The position numbers and the translations under genes are program-made. A model generated the notes under the pieces. It did no database searches and was not told the origin of the DNA. It was given only the letters and a program-made list of their open reading frames with translations. Shown one piece after another: positions 33,493 to 44,527 of a DNA stretch of 64,000 nucleotides (position 1 is the first letter of the stretch; each line of letters starts with the position of its first letter). Source of the stretch: Aphrocallistes beatrix (Eukaryota; Porifera; Hexactinellida; Sceptrulophora; Aphrocallistidae); the NCBI GenBank assembly GCA_963281255.1, contig OY725503.1, forward strand, positions 2,666,001 to 2,730,000. Direction: 5' to 3'.

Positions 33493-34000
33493 GCTAGATT
33501 CAAAATCAACCGGAATGCAAACCTTCGGGAGATCTGCGCTGGCTGCGAAATGTAGAAATAGTTTCTTGCTCTGAAGAAGACATTCTTTGAATTAGATATG
33601 ACATTAATTATTTCCATACTTATATTGATTTGGTGTAACTCGTTAAAATTAACTACAGTTGTAGTGCCCATAATTGTTCCACTTCACATGCTAATAATAG
33701 AACTATGTAGTTTCTTGTAATGTGGTGACAGAATTCTAAATATAGCTAGCCATGTACAGTACACATGCACATGTTGATATTTTTAGAATTTTGCCAATTA
33801 TGGATGGTGTTTGCATTTCTCAATTTCTTACTGACCTAAATTCCAATTACACTTGGTTGTAACGTGCTTACATATCTACTGTTACTATGTGTGCATTGCT
33901 ATTGTGACATATTGTTGTCTGGGATGGAAAATGGAACCTTGAATGGGGCACCTCCCAATAACGCGCACCCTTATGTGGTCTGTAAAGAACCTTTCTGTTC
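33493..34000. other. Region upstream of the minus-strand transposase
   Basis: It probably contains the transposon's 5' part and its edge, but I cannot find an inverted terminal partner near 29250-29370. Overlapping 60-85 codon frames have no recognisable motif. Confidence 0.4.
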
Positions 34001-34008
34001 GCATAAAA

Positions 34009-34212
34009 CGGTGGTTCCCAACCCCTTTTACCTCGTGCACCTCCTGACACCTAAAGATTGTTTTGTGCACCCCAGGACCTATGCCAGGATCTAGGAGTAA
34101 TGTGCATATAACTTCAAAAATAATTCTGTTAAAAATGCTCAAAATTCAGTTCTAATCCTTGTCCCCCCGTGCACCCCTAGGGGGTTCATGCACTCCAGTT
34201 TGGGAACCGCTG
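34009..34212. mobile_element. hAT-type MITE (204 bp)
   Basis: CGGTGGTTCCCAACCCC and AGTTTGGGAACCGCTG are inverted ends, flanked by a perfect 8-bp duplication GCATAAAA (34001-34008 and 34213-34220). The interior has GTGCACCCC repeated on opposite sides. Confidence 0.92.
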
Positions 34213-34220
34213 GCATAAAA

Positions 34221-35289
34221 TATGTTGAAAGTACTGTTAGTCCAAACACCATCAAGGATATTTATCTATCTATTTTTGTTGATTATATTTGTAAACGCAT
34301 AAATTTTAAACTCGTTGATGTGTAGCCATTTGAAGTCTAGTCACTTTTGATAATTGTTTGGGGAAATGAGCACGGTTGGACAAGTTCAGCATGCTTTTTG
34401 CTGTGATTATGTAGACCAAAAGGGATGAATTTGAAATAGGCGACATTTATCTGAGAAAGTCTCTCGACCCTGTGCCTGTGGATCAAAACAAATTATTGCA
34501 ATCTTACTATTTGGACGAAATTCCCTATTCACAAATCATTGTCAAATTTAGACCGAGCGGAGTCGCAAGAGGGATCACACGATAGGGTTCAAACAAGTTT
34601 TAAGAATGGAATGTTGTCACCTATGCTGCTATGATGTTGCTAGAGGGCTAAGTTTGCCGAATAAGACAACTTATATTCAAAGTCATTTGTCGCATTTGTG
34701 GTTGCAAATATCTGATGGGTTTCTCTAGGTGTCCGAATAAACTGGCCCCGCTTATTAATTAATGTTTTTTTTCTAGCCCCCCCTGCCGCGTTTATTAAAT
34801 CTCGTAAATTGACTTTGAAAGTTTTACCCAAAAATAGTTTTTATCGCATGTAGTATTTCATCAATTATCTTCTATCTGAAATCAATAGAATATTTTATTT
34901 CTTATTCTAGATAATATGTTGAGTATTACTGTGTGATACATCAACTAATTTCAAATCAACACTCCCGTATAACCACTCGAGTATACTTACAAGCTCCTCT
35001 CAAAAATGTTCTAGATTTAAAGTGCGAATTCAATGGAAAATCCAGGGAAATTAGTGATGTCTTTTATACTCAGGTCTGTGCATGCCACTTGCGCCAGGCC
35101 GGACTCCAGTACTCATTTTAGAACTGTGCTACAATATTACATAGGATCATAGATCCAATATAATAATATATGAAGCAGACAAATGGTATTAATTACGTGT
35201 AGTGTTAGTATTACTTATTTATCAACAAGTACTTTATTATTATAATAGTTATACTAAGTAAAAGTTATCAATAAATCACATGATTGTTA
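34221..35289. other. AT-rich stretch without recognised genes
   Basis: Small frames at 34640-34831 (minus) and 34933-35121 (plus) show no recognisable motif. Confidence 0.4.
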
Positions 35290-35745
35290 CATACATACAA
35301 AATCTACTCCAAGTATGTAAGTGAGTATCTCTAATTGTGGGTAGTCGAGCATTTTATCTGCTAGCAAATACTGTTGCTTGAATTTTTCTTCCCTTTGCTC
35401 GAATGTTAGCTTCGGTGGATTCCACCGGAATGCTTTACCATATTGTTTAACATGCTCTTTGTATGCATGAAAATGGTCACATCCAAATTCTTTATGAATT
35501 GTTCATCAGTGTAGGACGCGAAGATGTCTAGCCAATAATCAGAATTATGGCGTCTACGACGGATATGGGTAGTCAATGTATTTCGTTCTGTTCGAAATGT
35601 AAGCTGGAGCTGTTTACTCTCGCCTCCACTCCAGATGTGTTCGATAACGTCTCTGCACAAGTGAATATTCTTTTGGCCGGCTCTCTTCTCAATTATTGTG
35701 TTCTGATTGCACTCACCAATTCGTAACTTTCCTGGCACGAACTGG
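35290..35745 (-). pseudogene. Unrecognised coding remnant (about 150 codons, one frameshift)
   Basis: The first frame (35738-35406) is open for 110 codons, with RIGECNQNTIIEKRAGQ and RRRRHNSDYWLDIFASYTDE. A second frame takes over near 35500 and continues HKEFGCDHFHAYKEHVKQYG, then LTFEQREEKFKQQYLLADKM, to a stop at about 35295. The hand-over within about 30 bases suggests one protein with a single-base indel. A possible acceptor (TTCCTCCCTACTGATGATATCCAG, on the minus strand) precedes FVPGKL. The SDYWLDIF part faintly recalls the start of PIF/Harbinger transposases; I do not claim it. Host exon or transposon gene are both possible. Confidence 0.4.
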
Positions 35746-36095
35746 ATATCATCAGTAGGGAGGAAGTTACATCACTTACATGCACGTTGATATGTACTCA
35801 TTTTCCTACATTTTATTAGACATTTTCAGATTTATTTTGTAGAATGACTTGCGTAATTTGAGCACATTCATCGTATTTATCTCTATTTAATAGCTATCCA
35901 TTTGCAGTTGCAATTGTACGTTTGTGTGTCTGTGTATGAGTCTTGCTAAATTTAGACATGTTCTATAGATGTAATATATCTATTTTTAGACTAAACTAGC
36001 GTTTGTTATTAATTTCAATGCGTATAATGCCTAAAACGTAGCAACCGGTTTGAAGGTTTAGAACTTGATGACTTGCATTTTAACTTACAGAAACA

Positions 36096-36262
36096 CAAGC
36101 GCGCTTCGCTTGCTTGCGGACACTTTGTGTTCGCCAGACACACCATTTGGGCGCCTGGGCTCATTCTGGTTAATTATAAGGTAGATAATCACTCTAAACA
36201 TGTCTGTCTTACTGTTATAATCTACATCACTGGAAAAATCACCAAATTGTCAATTTTATTTG
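36096..36262 (+). mobile_element. HT-family fragment (hairpin end)
   Basis: Starts CAAGCGCGCTTCGCTTGC, keeps the first hairpin (GCGGACAC/GTGTTCGC), then GGTTAATTATAAGG and part of the body to about 36262. The CRE modules and TA tract are absent. Confidence 0.8.
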
Positions 36263-36361
36263 AAATCTGAGTCCCTAATTTATGGAACTTGACGGAAACT
36301 TTCCGGAATTCTACTTGTAATTGCCTAATTTACGGAATACTCCATTCCAGATTATCTCAGT

Positions 36362-36583
36362 CAGGGCTATATCAACCCAGTTGGCAAAATCAAGTCATTT
36401 TTCATGGAAATTCCTTGACCACAACTCATTCAACTCTTTCAAATAATGAGTTGTCTACAGCCCACTCATTTTCGGAATGATTCATTCGTACTAAATGAAC
36501 TGGTTTCAACAATTTTCATATGACTGCTATAATCAACTCATTGATATGATTTTCCCAACACAAAATAGGTTGATACAGCCCTG
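36362..36583. mobile_element. hAT-type MITE (222 bp)
   Basis: CAGGGCTATATCAACC and GGTTGATACAGCCCTG are inverted ends. The 8-bp flanks ATCTCAGT (36354-36361) and ACCTCAGT (36584-36591) match at 7 of 8. The interior includes repeated ACTCATT-type words. Confidence 0.85.
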
Positions 36584-36591
36584 ACCTCAGT

Positions 36592-37859
36592 AACCAAACT
36601 TGGTGGAACCGCTCAGGAAATTACGGATGATTAGTTACATTTATACTATTAAGTTCCAATTTATACATACATACAGACGAGATACTTTCTCCATGTTATA
36701 AGAGCATCTCCCTACTGGTGCTGCACTCAAATTGTATTACGTATAGTCATACTTTTCTTCAAATGTCCAATTTTAGATATAAAACGATGGTACTTGAGTA
36801 ATATTTGCGATTATGATTTAGGTTTTGGCAAATTTTAAAGTGATGTAAAATTTCTAATAATACATTTTTGAATTAATTTTCATAGTCACTAACTTGTTTT
36901 AACATCCGTTTAACTTACAATATTGGAATGCTTCTCAGTAATATTCATAAACTATCTATTGCGTTCCTATATACATTTCACTTTTCTGAGAATTGCTGAT
37001 GATATTTACTATATTATCTCATCACCTGGAAGGAAGGGCTAGACCACACATGTCGATGCAATTGTAGGCTCAAGCAATGAATATAAATAACAATAGCTGC
37101 CTTATTATTTATCAGTCGTGACTTGCAAATCGCAACTCATACTGGGAACACGCAACTCATGGGGTCTTCGCTCATCTGGGGAGGCAGGCCTAACTTGCGC
37201 ACTGATTTGGTGGATGGTAGTATATGCTTCTGGGCATGTTGATTTACACCTACCATTGTTTTATTCTCAGCTTTCAATGACCTAAATCGGCTGAGTGTGC
37301 AAAACTGAAATTTCTAATTATATAGACGTGGCAATGACGTCTCAATCTCGTGGTTTTTCAACATTTTCATCTTTGGTGTCTGACTCAATGGAACCATACC
37401 TTAAACTATGGATAACAATATTTGCATTAGAAGTTTGTATTCGCTTTTTGCTGATTTAAATTGTACCATGGATCAGAATGTAAGATTCCGAAAAATTTGT
37501 GGTAAATGCTTACATGTTTATTTTTCACAATTCTGACTTTTTCGTGCATAATAATTAGTTGAAAAGAAATTTTCAGATATAATAACATGTTGGATTGATT
37601 ATTGAACCACAATATATATATATATATATTTCAATCAATTCCAAAATTGACCATAATGAATTTAGATTGTTAATATAAATTTAATATTATTTTGAACCTT
37701 GGATAGATGACTTAGTGTTGTATGCGGTCTTCACTTATAGTTAAAATGACAATCCTCACAAACTGGGCAAGTAAACTATTTAGGGAAAGGTACATCGTAT
37801 ATAACGCAATCTTACTCGTTAAATAATCACTTGATCAAAATTCTAGAACAATTTTCAAA
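36592..37859. other. AT-rich stretch; one old HT fragment
   Basis: 37305-37405 resembles the middle of the HT body (AATTTCTAATTATA, TGACGTCTCA, then a decayed GAGCCATAGCC segment). 37612-37630 is a short TA tract. No gene is supported. Confidence 0.4.
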
Positions 37860-38035
37860 ATTCGCTATCCAGGAAAATTTCCTGGATCCCTTAAGACTTG
37901 CTAAATAATAAGGAACATAAGATTACTCAATAATTCATGAATTACGTAAAATAAAATAATGGAAATTAGTATAGACTAGTTAAAAGCTCAAAATCCCTGG
38001 ATCATAATTCATTCCCATGGATAATCCAGGGATCA
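37860..38035. repeat. Dispersed repeat rich in ATCCAGGGAT words
   Basis: Similar text (AAGACTTGCTAAATA, GGAACATAA, CCATGGATAATCCAGG) recurs at 59460-59640, and a looser relative lies at 56242-56455. CCTGGAT words occur in both orientations near the edges, as in a foldback, but I could not define ends. Confidence 0.5.
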
Positions 38036-38040
38036 AAAGA

Positions 38041-39810
38041 ATGTTGAGGTCCATATCATCAAAAATATCAAATAATTAAAAACATTGGTGAAATGTCGAA
38101 AACCTAAAAAAAATAATTTCATTTTCTGTAACACGCTAAAATTTAAGGGGTTAACTCATAATAATCAAAATAAATACAGTCTAACTAGTATGATTTGATG
38201 GTAGACCACTCAGTAATAAATTAAGGATACCGCCCTCGAAAAACATCGCCTGACATAATTAAAAATATTGAAATTTTTATTGCTAATTCCATCGGATTAC
38301 TGAGTAGTCAGTCTACCATCTAATCGTACTTGTTGAACGGTATTTATTTTGATATTCTAGAACTGAGCACCTAAAGCTCAGTCGTACTAAAAATCGGAAA
38401 GTTATTCGTGCTTTTGAGGCGCATTCACAATTATTTTCTAACTTATCTGATATTTTTTCAATTATATGAACCTCAAAATGGTTTTGGCCCCTTTAAAAAT
38501 TATAAAACAGATGAATTTAGAAAAAGAGGCACTTAAAATCCAATCAAAAATATCTTTATGAGGACTTCATTTCTAAAATGCTCGGGAAATGGCCGTTGTG
38601 ATATTAGCTATTGTGTATAGAAAAGAATTCTGAACATTTTTAAAAAAATTTGTTCAGATCCGACCATTAGTTCGTAAGGTATAGTATATTGTAGGTAAAG
38701 TTCGGACATCAAACCTCTCTATGGCCCCGAAAGTGCTCGATGTCAATGCTTAAAAACTATTGAAGATATATAATCTATTATAATCTTAAATGAAAGGATA
38801 TATATGATAATATATAGGTTCCTCAAACATCTCTTTGTCAAAAAGTAAATATTTCTTGACTTATTATCGATTTTATTGTAATACAAATTCTATGGAGAAC
38901 TTTGAATATATTAGAAAATGTCGAATCTTGTCATGAAATAAGTTCCCAAAAGTAGCTATTATACTCAAAAAACAATGCAATAGTCACTAGCAATGTGTAC
39001 AGAAATTTTAAAGCACTCAACATGATTATTTTGGAAGTTCAAAGCATTTATCTCCATATTTCGGTCAAAGCCCCCCATTTATGGTCCAAAAACAGATTCC
39101 TCCATATCTCGAGAAATATATACCCAAATTATTAGCTCTCAATTCCTAATATACTTTTCAAGACGGAATATATCTGATTCTTAAATAATAAGTGTACTAC
39201 ATGGAATGGAATGCTAAGTTTGAAATTTTTATCACGTGATGACGTAGCATTTTTCGAAAATCCTAACTTGAAAACTTTTCATTCTAAACCGATGAATTAT
39301 ACTTTGTAGTGCTAGGAATATGAATTATATTCCCTAATTGGTTCAAAATATTCGGGGTTAGAGGCCTCAAGGTAATTTGTGAATTTTCAGTATAATTTTG
39401 CTATTTTCACCAGTATGTTGGAATACATCTAATTCATTAGTATACATGCGATTAAATACCCATGGATGCTTTTATTTATCGTTAATAGCTCATTTTACAT
39501 CATTCTTAACATCAAAACTTGAAATCCCTATATCTCGGGAATTTAAAATTCCAAAATTGACCATCTTTCAAACATTTTAACTCAAAATTGCTTTGAGATA
39601 GAGGTTTGAAAATTTCAGTTGTTCCATATCATTAGGCGATGAGCGTAGGACCACTCGATTTTCGATATCTTATAAATTTGTGATTTTATTGCTGATTTCC
39701 AAAGAAAATCGGGCTTTTTTTGCCGTTTTTTTGCAATTTTTTTTCAAACCCCTATAAAATTAACAATTTTGGTTATTTTAACTTTCTTTTGGTTCTATGC
39801 GATTGCAAAT
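38041..39810 (+). mobile_element. TTAA family 1: old end fragment plus truncated copy D
   Basis: 38041-38220 matches the last 180 bases of the copy A type (about 6838-7020). At TTAA (38221-38224) a younger copy begins with GGATACCGCCCTCG and follows copy B colinearly to about 39810, lacking the last 300 bp and its right terminus. A stretch of about 45 bp near 39276 present in copy B is missing. Confidence 0.85.
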
Positions 39811-39867
39811 TAAATGAATCGGTTGAAAAATTCAAAAGTTAGCTATTATAGGAAAGGCCAACCTTAA
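39811..39867 (+). mobile_element. TTAA family 2 end fragment
   Basis: Inverted match to the first 55 bases of 16420-16794 (AAATGAATCGGTTGAAAA and ATAGGAAAGGCCAACC), ending in TTAA at 39864-39867. It lies only about 90 bases before the ATG of the NEDD1-like gene. Confidence 0.8.
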
Positions 39868-39956
39868 CGCATCCGCTCTTAGCTTCAATTTCTTGGAATA
39901 AATTTATCATTTTAAAATATTTTTCACAGCCTTCAATATTGAATTTCTCTATCTTA

Positions 39957-41696
39957 ATGGATCAAGAATATGTTGTTGATTGTCAATTCGTTTCTGCGGG
40001 TAATAGCTTAAAACAATGGGACCTGGTTAAACCCAAATCCTCCAAATCAGTTGATTATGATGTGTACAAATCTACAGACACGGAGTTTGTAATACCCACT
40101 GATTCTTCTCTTAGGCAGCCATTTACTTCAGTTGTTTATGACCCTAGCGGTGAATATATCGCGTCTTTAATTATCAATAGCCAAGAGCTGTATATAACTA
40201 CTTTGAAAGAAGGTATGGGTTCTAAGAAAATAACTCTAAAATCTCCCCAATGCATCACATATATAGGTTTAGAAGGAAAATATCTTGCTGTGGGATGTAT
40301 TGATAGTATATCAATTGTCGATACCAAAATTCTAAAGGTTATTGACATTATCCCAATGCCCAAATCTGAAGATAAATTAGACAAAATTACTTCTATCGAA
40401 TCTTCCTATGATTCTTTGCATGCTAATCTGATTGTTATCGTCACAGAAATTGGTAAAATATACACATTTTTATGTTTTCATGACAAAAAGATATCTAAGC
40501 AAATAAATACACAGAATATTCCAATCAATATTGTTAGATTATCACCTCATATATTTAATATTGCTGTCACGGCCCATTGTAATGGTGATGTGAATATATG
40601 GGATTTGGAAAATAAATTGGTAATTAATTCACTATTTCTCTCCCCATCTCCTAAATGTGTTTGCATTGACTTTTCTCCATTTCGTGATGACCTATTAGGT
40701 GTTGGGAATGTCGATGGATTAATTACTGTTTTTGATTTTAAAAAATTCTCCAAAGTTGCACAATTCAATGTGCTAAAGTCTAAAGTTACGGGATTGATAT
40801 TTTTGAAAAATGGAGTTAATTTGATCGTAGGCGACGATAAAGGTCAGATACATATTTATAATTTGCGTACTCTCCAATGTTACAGATCTTATCGTTTGCA
40901 TTCTTCTAAGCTCCAGGTTTTAGTTTTGAGGATGACTAAATTCTCTAACATAACAAGAGAAAACGAAATAGATAGAAATGCACAAACACAGAAACTTAAT
41001 TATAAGTATTCCGAATTTAATTACGAAATCAAAGATGAGTATGCATTGAAAAAAAATCAAAATCTAGGACATCAATATTCAACGAACGAAATAATTTCAC
41101 CACTTAGAACCTTTGACCCTACAAATATTGAATCACAGGTTAACGATTCTAAACCTTGTATTCCTAGTCCTTATTTTATTTCATCTGAACCAGATATCCC
41201 TCCTTTTATCTTTTCAAGTCACAATAATGATGATAGCATGAAAACCCATTCTAAACATATATCATCACCAACTTCAGCTATTTTTGAAACTAATAATGAA
41301 GGTGGTCTTAGTGAAAAAATCAAAAGAAAAACTATCAATCGAGAAGACAACATAATACAGCAATCACTGCCAATATGTCCGTTAGTAGATTCAATTTCTT
41401 TCAAAGAACAATCATTGCAAAATTCTCTTTTGAATTCCAATACAATATTATCAAGTAATGGAGTTTGCGATAGAGATAATATAGAAAAAAATTATTTGAG
41501 TTCTCTTTTGGAATCGCAGACAAATGATATTAAAGATTTCATTTGTCAACATATGATTACTCTGTTGAGTGAAATTACGAGAAATGTTACCAATTTACAA
41601 TTGCATATTTGGTCTTTAGATTCAAGGGTGGAAAATATCCAGTGTCAAGTTAATGATATCAAGAAAACTATATCTAGAAACCCTTCCCTTTTGTAA
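39957..41696 (+). CDS. NEDD1: NEDD1-like WD40 protein (gamma-tubulin recruitment)
   Basis: 579 residues from the first ATG (MDQEYVVDCQF). The frame is open upstream to 39852 but has no ATG there. NEDD1/GCP-WD brings the gamma-tubulin ring complex to centrosomes and spindles through a WD40 propeller and a C-terminal helical part. Here residues 1 to about 320 form diverged WD repeats: GNSLKQWDL (17-25), GDVNIWDLEN (about 207), ITVFDFKKF, and GDDKGQIHIYNLRTLQC, which matches the GKIYQYDLR block of NEDD1 near the propeller end. A Ser/Asn-rich linker follows (about 330-510). The last 70 residues (NDIKDFICQHMITLLSEITR, then IQCQVNDIKK) match the C-terminal helical domain. Human NEDD1 is about 660 residues. 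There is no intron inside. A CACAG acceptor-like site at 39929 could join an upstream noncoding exon. Best alternative: another small WD40 centrosomal protein. Confidence 0.75.
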   Translation: MDQEYVVDCQFVSAGNSLKQWDLVKPKSSKSVDYDVYKSTDTEFVIPTDSSLRQPFTSVVYDPSGEYIASLIINSQELYITTLKEGMGSKKITLKSPQCITYIGLEGKYLAVGCIDSISIVDTKILKVIDIIPMPKSEDKLDKITSIESSYDSLHANLIVIVTEIGKIYTFLCFHDKKISKQINTQNIPINIVRLSPHIFNIAVTAHCNGDVNIWDLENKLVINSLFLSPSPKCVCIDFSPFRDDLLGVGNVDGLITVFDFKKFSKVAQFNVLKSKVTGLIFLKNGVNLIVGDDKGQIHIYNLRTLQCYRSYRLHSSKLQVLVLRMTKFSNITRENEIDRNAQTQKLNYKYSEFNYEIKDEYALKKNQNLGHQYSTNEIISPLRTFDPTNIESQVNDSKPCIPSPYFISSEPDIPPFIFSSHNNDDSMKTHSKHISSPTSAIFETNNEGGLSEKIKRKTINREDNIIQQSLPICPLVDSISFKEQSLQNSLLNSNTILSSNGVCDRDNIEKNYLSSLLESQTNDIKDFICQHMITLLSEITRNVTNLQLHIWSLDSRVENIQCQVNDIKKTISRNPSLL

Positions 41697-41843
41697 TTAT
41701 TAATTTTAAATGTAAACTGTATTTTATATTGGTAAATTGTGATTTATTTGCTTTTGATATCATTATGATGAGCCCTTAAATTATTCCGAAAATATGACAG
41801 CATTGTCAAAAGTATAATTATTGTACTTTTTTATTCAACTTAA

Positions 41844-41849
41844 AATAAA
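41844..41849 (+). terminator. Polyadenylation signal AATAAA
   Basis: AATAAA, about 150 bases after the stop codon of the NEDD1-like gene, followed by T/G-containing sequence. It is a plausible 3' end signal. Confidence 0.55.
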
Positions 41850-42026
41850 AATATTTGATGGTAACATAGTAAAATATTCCCCAGATTTCCTGATTGGTAA
41901 ATCTTTTGATTGAATATCATTTTTTATTGAAATTTAGTTGGCCAGCTTAGCTTGCTAGTTAATATATTAACTTAGAATACGAAATATTCGCATTATTCTT
42001 TTTAAATTTCGAACAAATAATAAATA

Positions 42027-42127
42027 CAAACGCGCTTCGCTTGCTTGCGCTGCGCGGCTCGCGGACACATTGTCCACCGGAGGCGCCCTGCGGCCGCCTG
42101 GGAGCACATTGATTAATTATAACGGAA
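42027..42127 (+). mobile_element. HT-family fragment (hairpin end only)
   Basis: CAAACGCGCTTCGCTTGCTT, a modified hairpin pair (GCGGACA/TGTCC; GGCGCCC/GGCCGCC) and GATTAATTATAACGGA, then the palindrome at 42129 begins. The rest of the body is missing. Confidence 0.8.
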
Positions 42128-42128
42128 A

Positions 42129-42233
42129 TCTATTTTCAATATTTTCCGAGTTATCTAAGATTTTATCACGATCTATAGAGAAGTAATGAGGTGTGACAAA
42201 ATCCTAGATAACTCAGAAAATATTGAAAATAGA
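42129..42233. repeat. 105-bp palindrome
   Basis: Arms of about 37 bases (TCTATTTTCAATATTTTC and the complementary GAAAATATTGAAAATAGA, continuing through GAGTTATCTA/TAGATAACTC) surround a loop of about 30 bases. It directly follows the HT fragment. It could be a mini-MITE; no clear target duplication. Confidence 0.8.
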
Positions 42234-42239
42234 CGCGAG

Positions 42240-42727
42240 ACAATATTATTATCATATAGGAAGTGATAGTTTGCGGATTGAATGGTATAAGTTGTTAGCG
42301 TCTACGATCTATATATTTTGAGATATGGTTTAAACATTCAATTTGTTGTTTCCATAGCAACTGTGGAATGCATAGAGATTCCAATTAAGATTTTCAAATT
42401 TTTTGGATTAAGGACTTCCTATTGTTGTTCGATAAAAAATCCGGAATAAAAAATGCAGATAGTGATGCTTTAAATGAGGTAGAACAATAGCATTTTCCGC
42501 TCTAAAAAGAGCCTATTGCGCAATAACATGATGACAAATCGAATTTTTGACACCTGAATTGGATCCTCTGATATAATATTTGTATATGGTAATAATACAT
42601 TTCAAAGGTCTATCGTATGCGGCTTTTGATTTCTCAGTTTAATTAAATTTTGACTGTGTTAAAACTGGCCTTCTATTTTGGCCTTGTATTTCGGTGGGTT
42701 GCATAGCTGTATATATAGTAGGCTATG
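42240..42727. mobile_element. Single-arm copy of the 7106-8380 palindrome family
   Basis: Shares the order TTTCCATAGCAACTG, ATGCAGATA-GATG, TCTAAAAAGAGCCTA, CATGATGACA, TTTTTGACACCTGAATTG, ATGGTAATAATACATTTCAAA and TAGTAGGC(T/C)ATG with 7671-8380. It lacks the second arm and both insertions, so it shows the uninterrupted state of those sites. Confidence 0.7.
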
Positions 42728-42734
42728 TTATAAC

Positions 42735-43031
42735 TAGGGTTGCCAACTCTACTCATTTTGATTCCGGGAGATATTTGTTTTCAGGGGAGGGGGCAATCGT
42801 GGGAGCTGCTTAGAAACAGAGAACAACGATTTATAGGCCTAAGTTTAATAATCCAGTAATAAAGCAAACTAACTAAAAAAGGTCTAGTGCTCCTTCTCTA
42901 TTTCTGCTGCTTGAATGTATACTTCTGCTGAGATTTACGACAAAACCTCCCGGATTGGATTTGCTAATTTCCGGGAGACTGGTTGAGATCCCGGGAGACT
43001 CCCGGCCAATCCGGGAGGGTTGGCAACCCTA
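42735..43031. mobile_element. hAT MITE, 297 bp, copy 2
   Basis: Starts TAGGGTTGCCAACTC and ends GGTTGGCAACCCTA, flanked by the 8-bp duplication GTTATAAC (42727-42734 and 43032-43039). Nearly identical to 10886-11182, including the internal GGTCTAGTGCTCC region. Confidence 0.93.
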
Positions 43032-43239
43032 GTTATAACGCGTTATAAATACAAATAGAGGTGTACGGGTTATCCAGTTCTAATCTGCTATCAGGCCATA
43101 TCCGGTCATTTACCAGATATCCGATACCGATAACAAATGTGGTTGGAAAGCAGGATTTATATTTGTAGATGAAAGGTTTATTGTATTTACTAAGAATATT
43201 ATATTATATAATAGGGCACTGAGAAATTAGTTAGGCGCT

Positions 43240-43440
43240 ATTCCACATCACTAACTAATATTGGAATTTAATTAATGAGATTCTCCTGAATAAAATTAAT
43301 CGCTTTTCATTTCCTGGGAGGGTTTTCTTTGAAAACGATCCCTGCACTACTGAATAGTCTCACTTGTTGGAGCAGATAAATCTTTCAGCACAACGGAAAC
43401 CAAATTCAGATAGTCCCATTCCTTTGCCACCAAAGTAAGG
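43240..43440 (-). pseudogene. hAT transposase C-terminal remnant
   Basis: The minus strand reads WWQRNGTI, then with frameshifts LSAPTSETIQ and SSAGIVFKENP, ending near IQENLI. This is the order of the hAT C-terminal dimerisation domain (WW, LSxPxTS, ERxFSxAG, NRL). Frameshifts and stops show it is dead. No terminal repeats are visible around it. Confidence 0.6.
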
Positions 43441-43518
43441 GACCCTCTGATCTCGGGATTAATGATCTTTCAAATAACATTAAAGTTGAAATTTGTTATG
43501 ACTTTAACTTTATTTAGC

Positions 43519-44020
43519 CTTACTATTAAAACTCGATTAATGTTTGTGTGTGTATATATATTTACACCAAGGAGACAAAAGTATTTGAACAATTCACATG
43601 TCAATTGTACTAAAATGAGTCTATTCATGAAGAGGATTACTTCCAAACAGTATGATATACAGCTAATCGGATTCAAGATTCGAATAATACACATTCGAAT
43701 TAGTCACAGTTAAAATTTTCATTCGTAACTTTGATAATAATCAATCAGTGCCACATGATGGCAATGAGGTACCTATGATGGCTCAAGAAGTTAAGATTGT
43801 CCATTGAGTTGAGTAGTTTATTAGATATGTTCAACTATTACTAATTCTAATGTATAGATTTCGAATCTGAAATCATACTTTTAGTATCTCTTAGAATTTG
43901 AACTAATATCTTCATGAAAATATTCAATTTAGTACTATTTGTATGGGAAATAATGAAGTGTTCAAATACTTTTGTCTGCTTGGTGTATAACCTCACTATT
44001 AAAACTCGATTAATATTAAT
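43519..44020. mobile_element. Inverted-repeat element framed by HT termini
   Basis: CCTTACTATTAAAACTCG (43519) and CCTCACTATTAAAACTCG (43991) stand on both sides in the same orientation. Between them, ACACCAAG-AGACAAAAGTATT (43564) and its inverted copy ending at 43990 form arms of about 75 bases. The interior overlaps the repeat found in the tandem duplication at 18880-19240 (ACAAAAGTATTT, CTATTCATGAAGA, ATTTCGAATCTGAAATCA). Confidence 0.6.
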
Positions 44021-44027
44021 TTGTGTA

Positions 44028-44527
44028 CAAGCGCGCTTCGCTTGCTTGCGCTGCGCGGCTGGCGGACACTTCGTGTCCGCCGGAGGCTCCCTTCGGTCGC
44101 CTGGAGGTAACATTGGTTAATTATAAGGGAGATATAATCTCTAAATATGTCCATCTTAGTTTTAAAATCGATATCACTTGAAAAAACAATTTTTAAAATT
44201 TTGATGAGTAATGATGACGTCATAGCAAAGTGATGAGTCATCATTTTTTGATGATAGTTGCATTATATGTGTGACGTGTTAGGATACAGATTCTATTAAA
44301 TTTTCAGCCTTCTATCTCCTATAATGGCTGAGTTATGCCCGAATAACTGTGTTGTTTAACTTTTAAAAATGTGACAATGACATCATAATTGCATGATGAG
44401 TCGACATTTTCGTCTGAGCTCAGAACTTACTGGAGCCATAGCCAAAAGACTCCCACATGCCAAAAATTAGCTTTCTGTGCCCGCCAGTTTCTTCAATCAA
44501 TTCGTTACAGAGATATAGATATATATA
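44028..44527 (+). mobile_element. HT-family element ending in a TA tract
   Basis: Starts CAAGCGCGCTTCGC, with first hairpin loop TTC (GGCGGACAC/GTGTCCGCC). Module 1 is TGACGTCA...TGAGTCA; module 2's CRE is TGACATCA. It ends in a short TA tract where the next copy starts. Confidence 0.9.

Noticed and set aside
34640-36480. Several 60-65 codon frames in AT-rich DNA
   Set aside because: Length is within chance expectation and no motif, repeat or splice context supports them.
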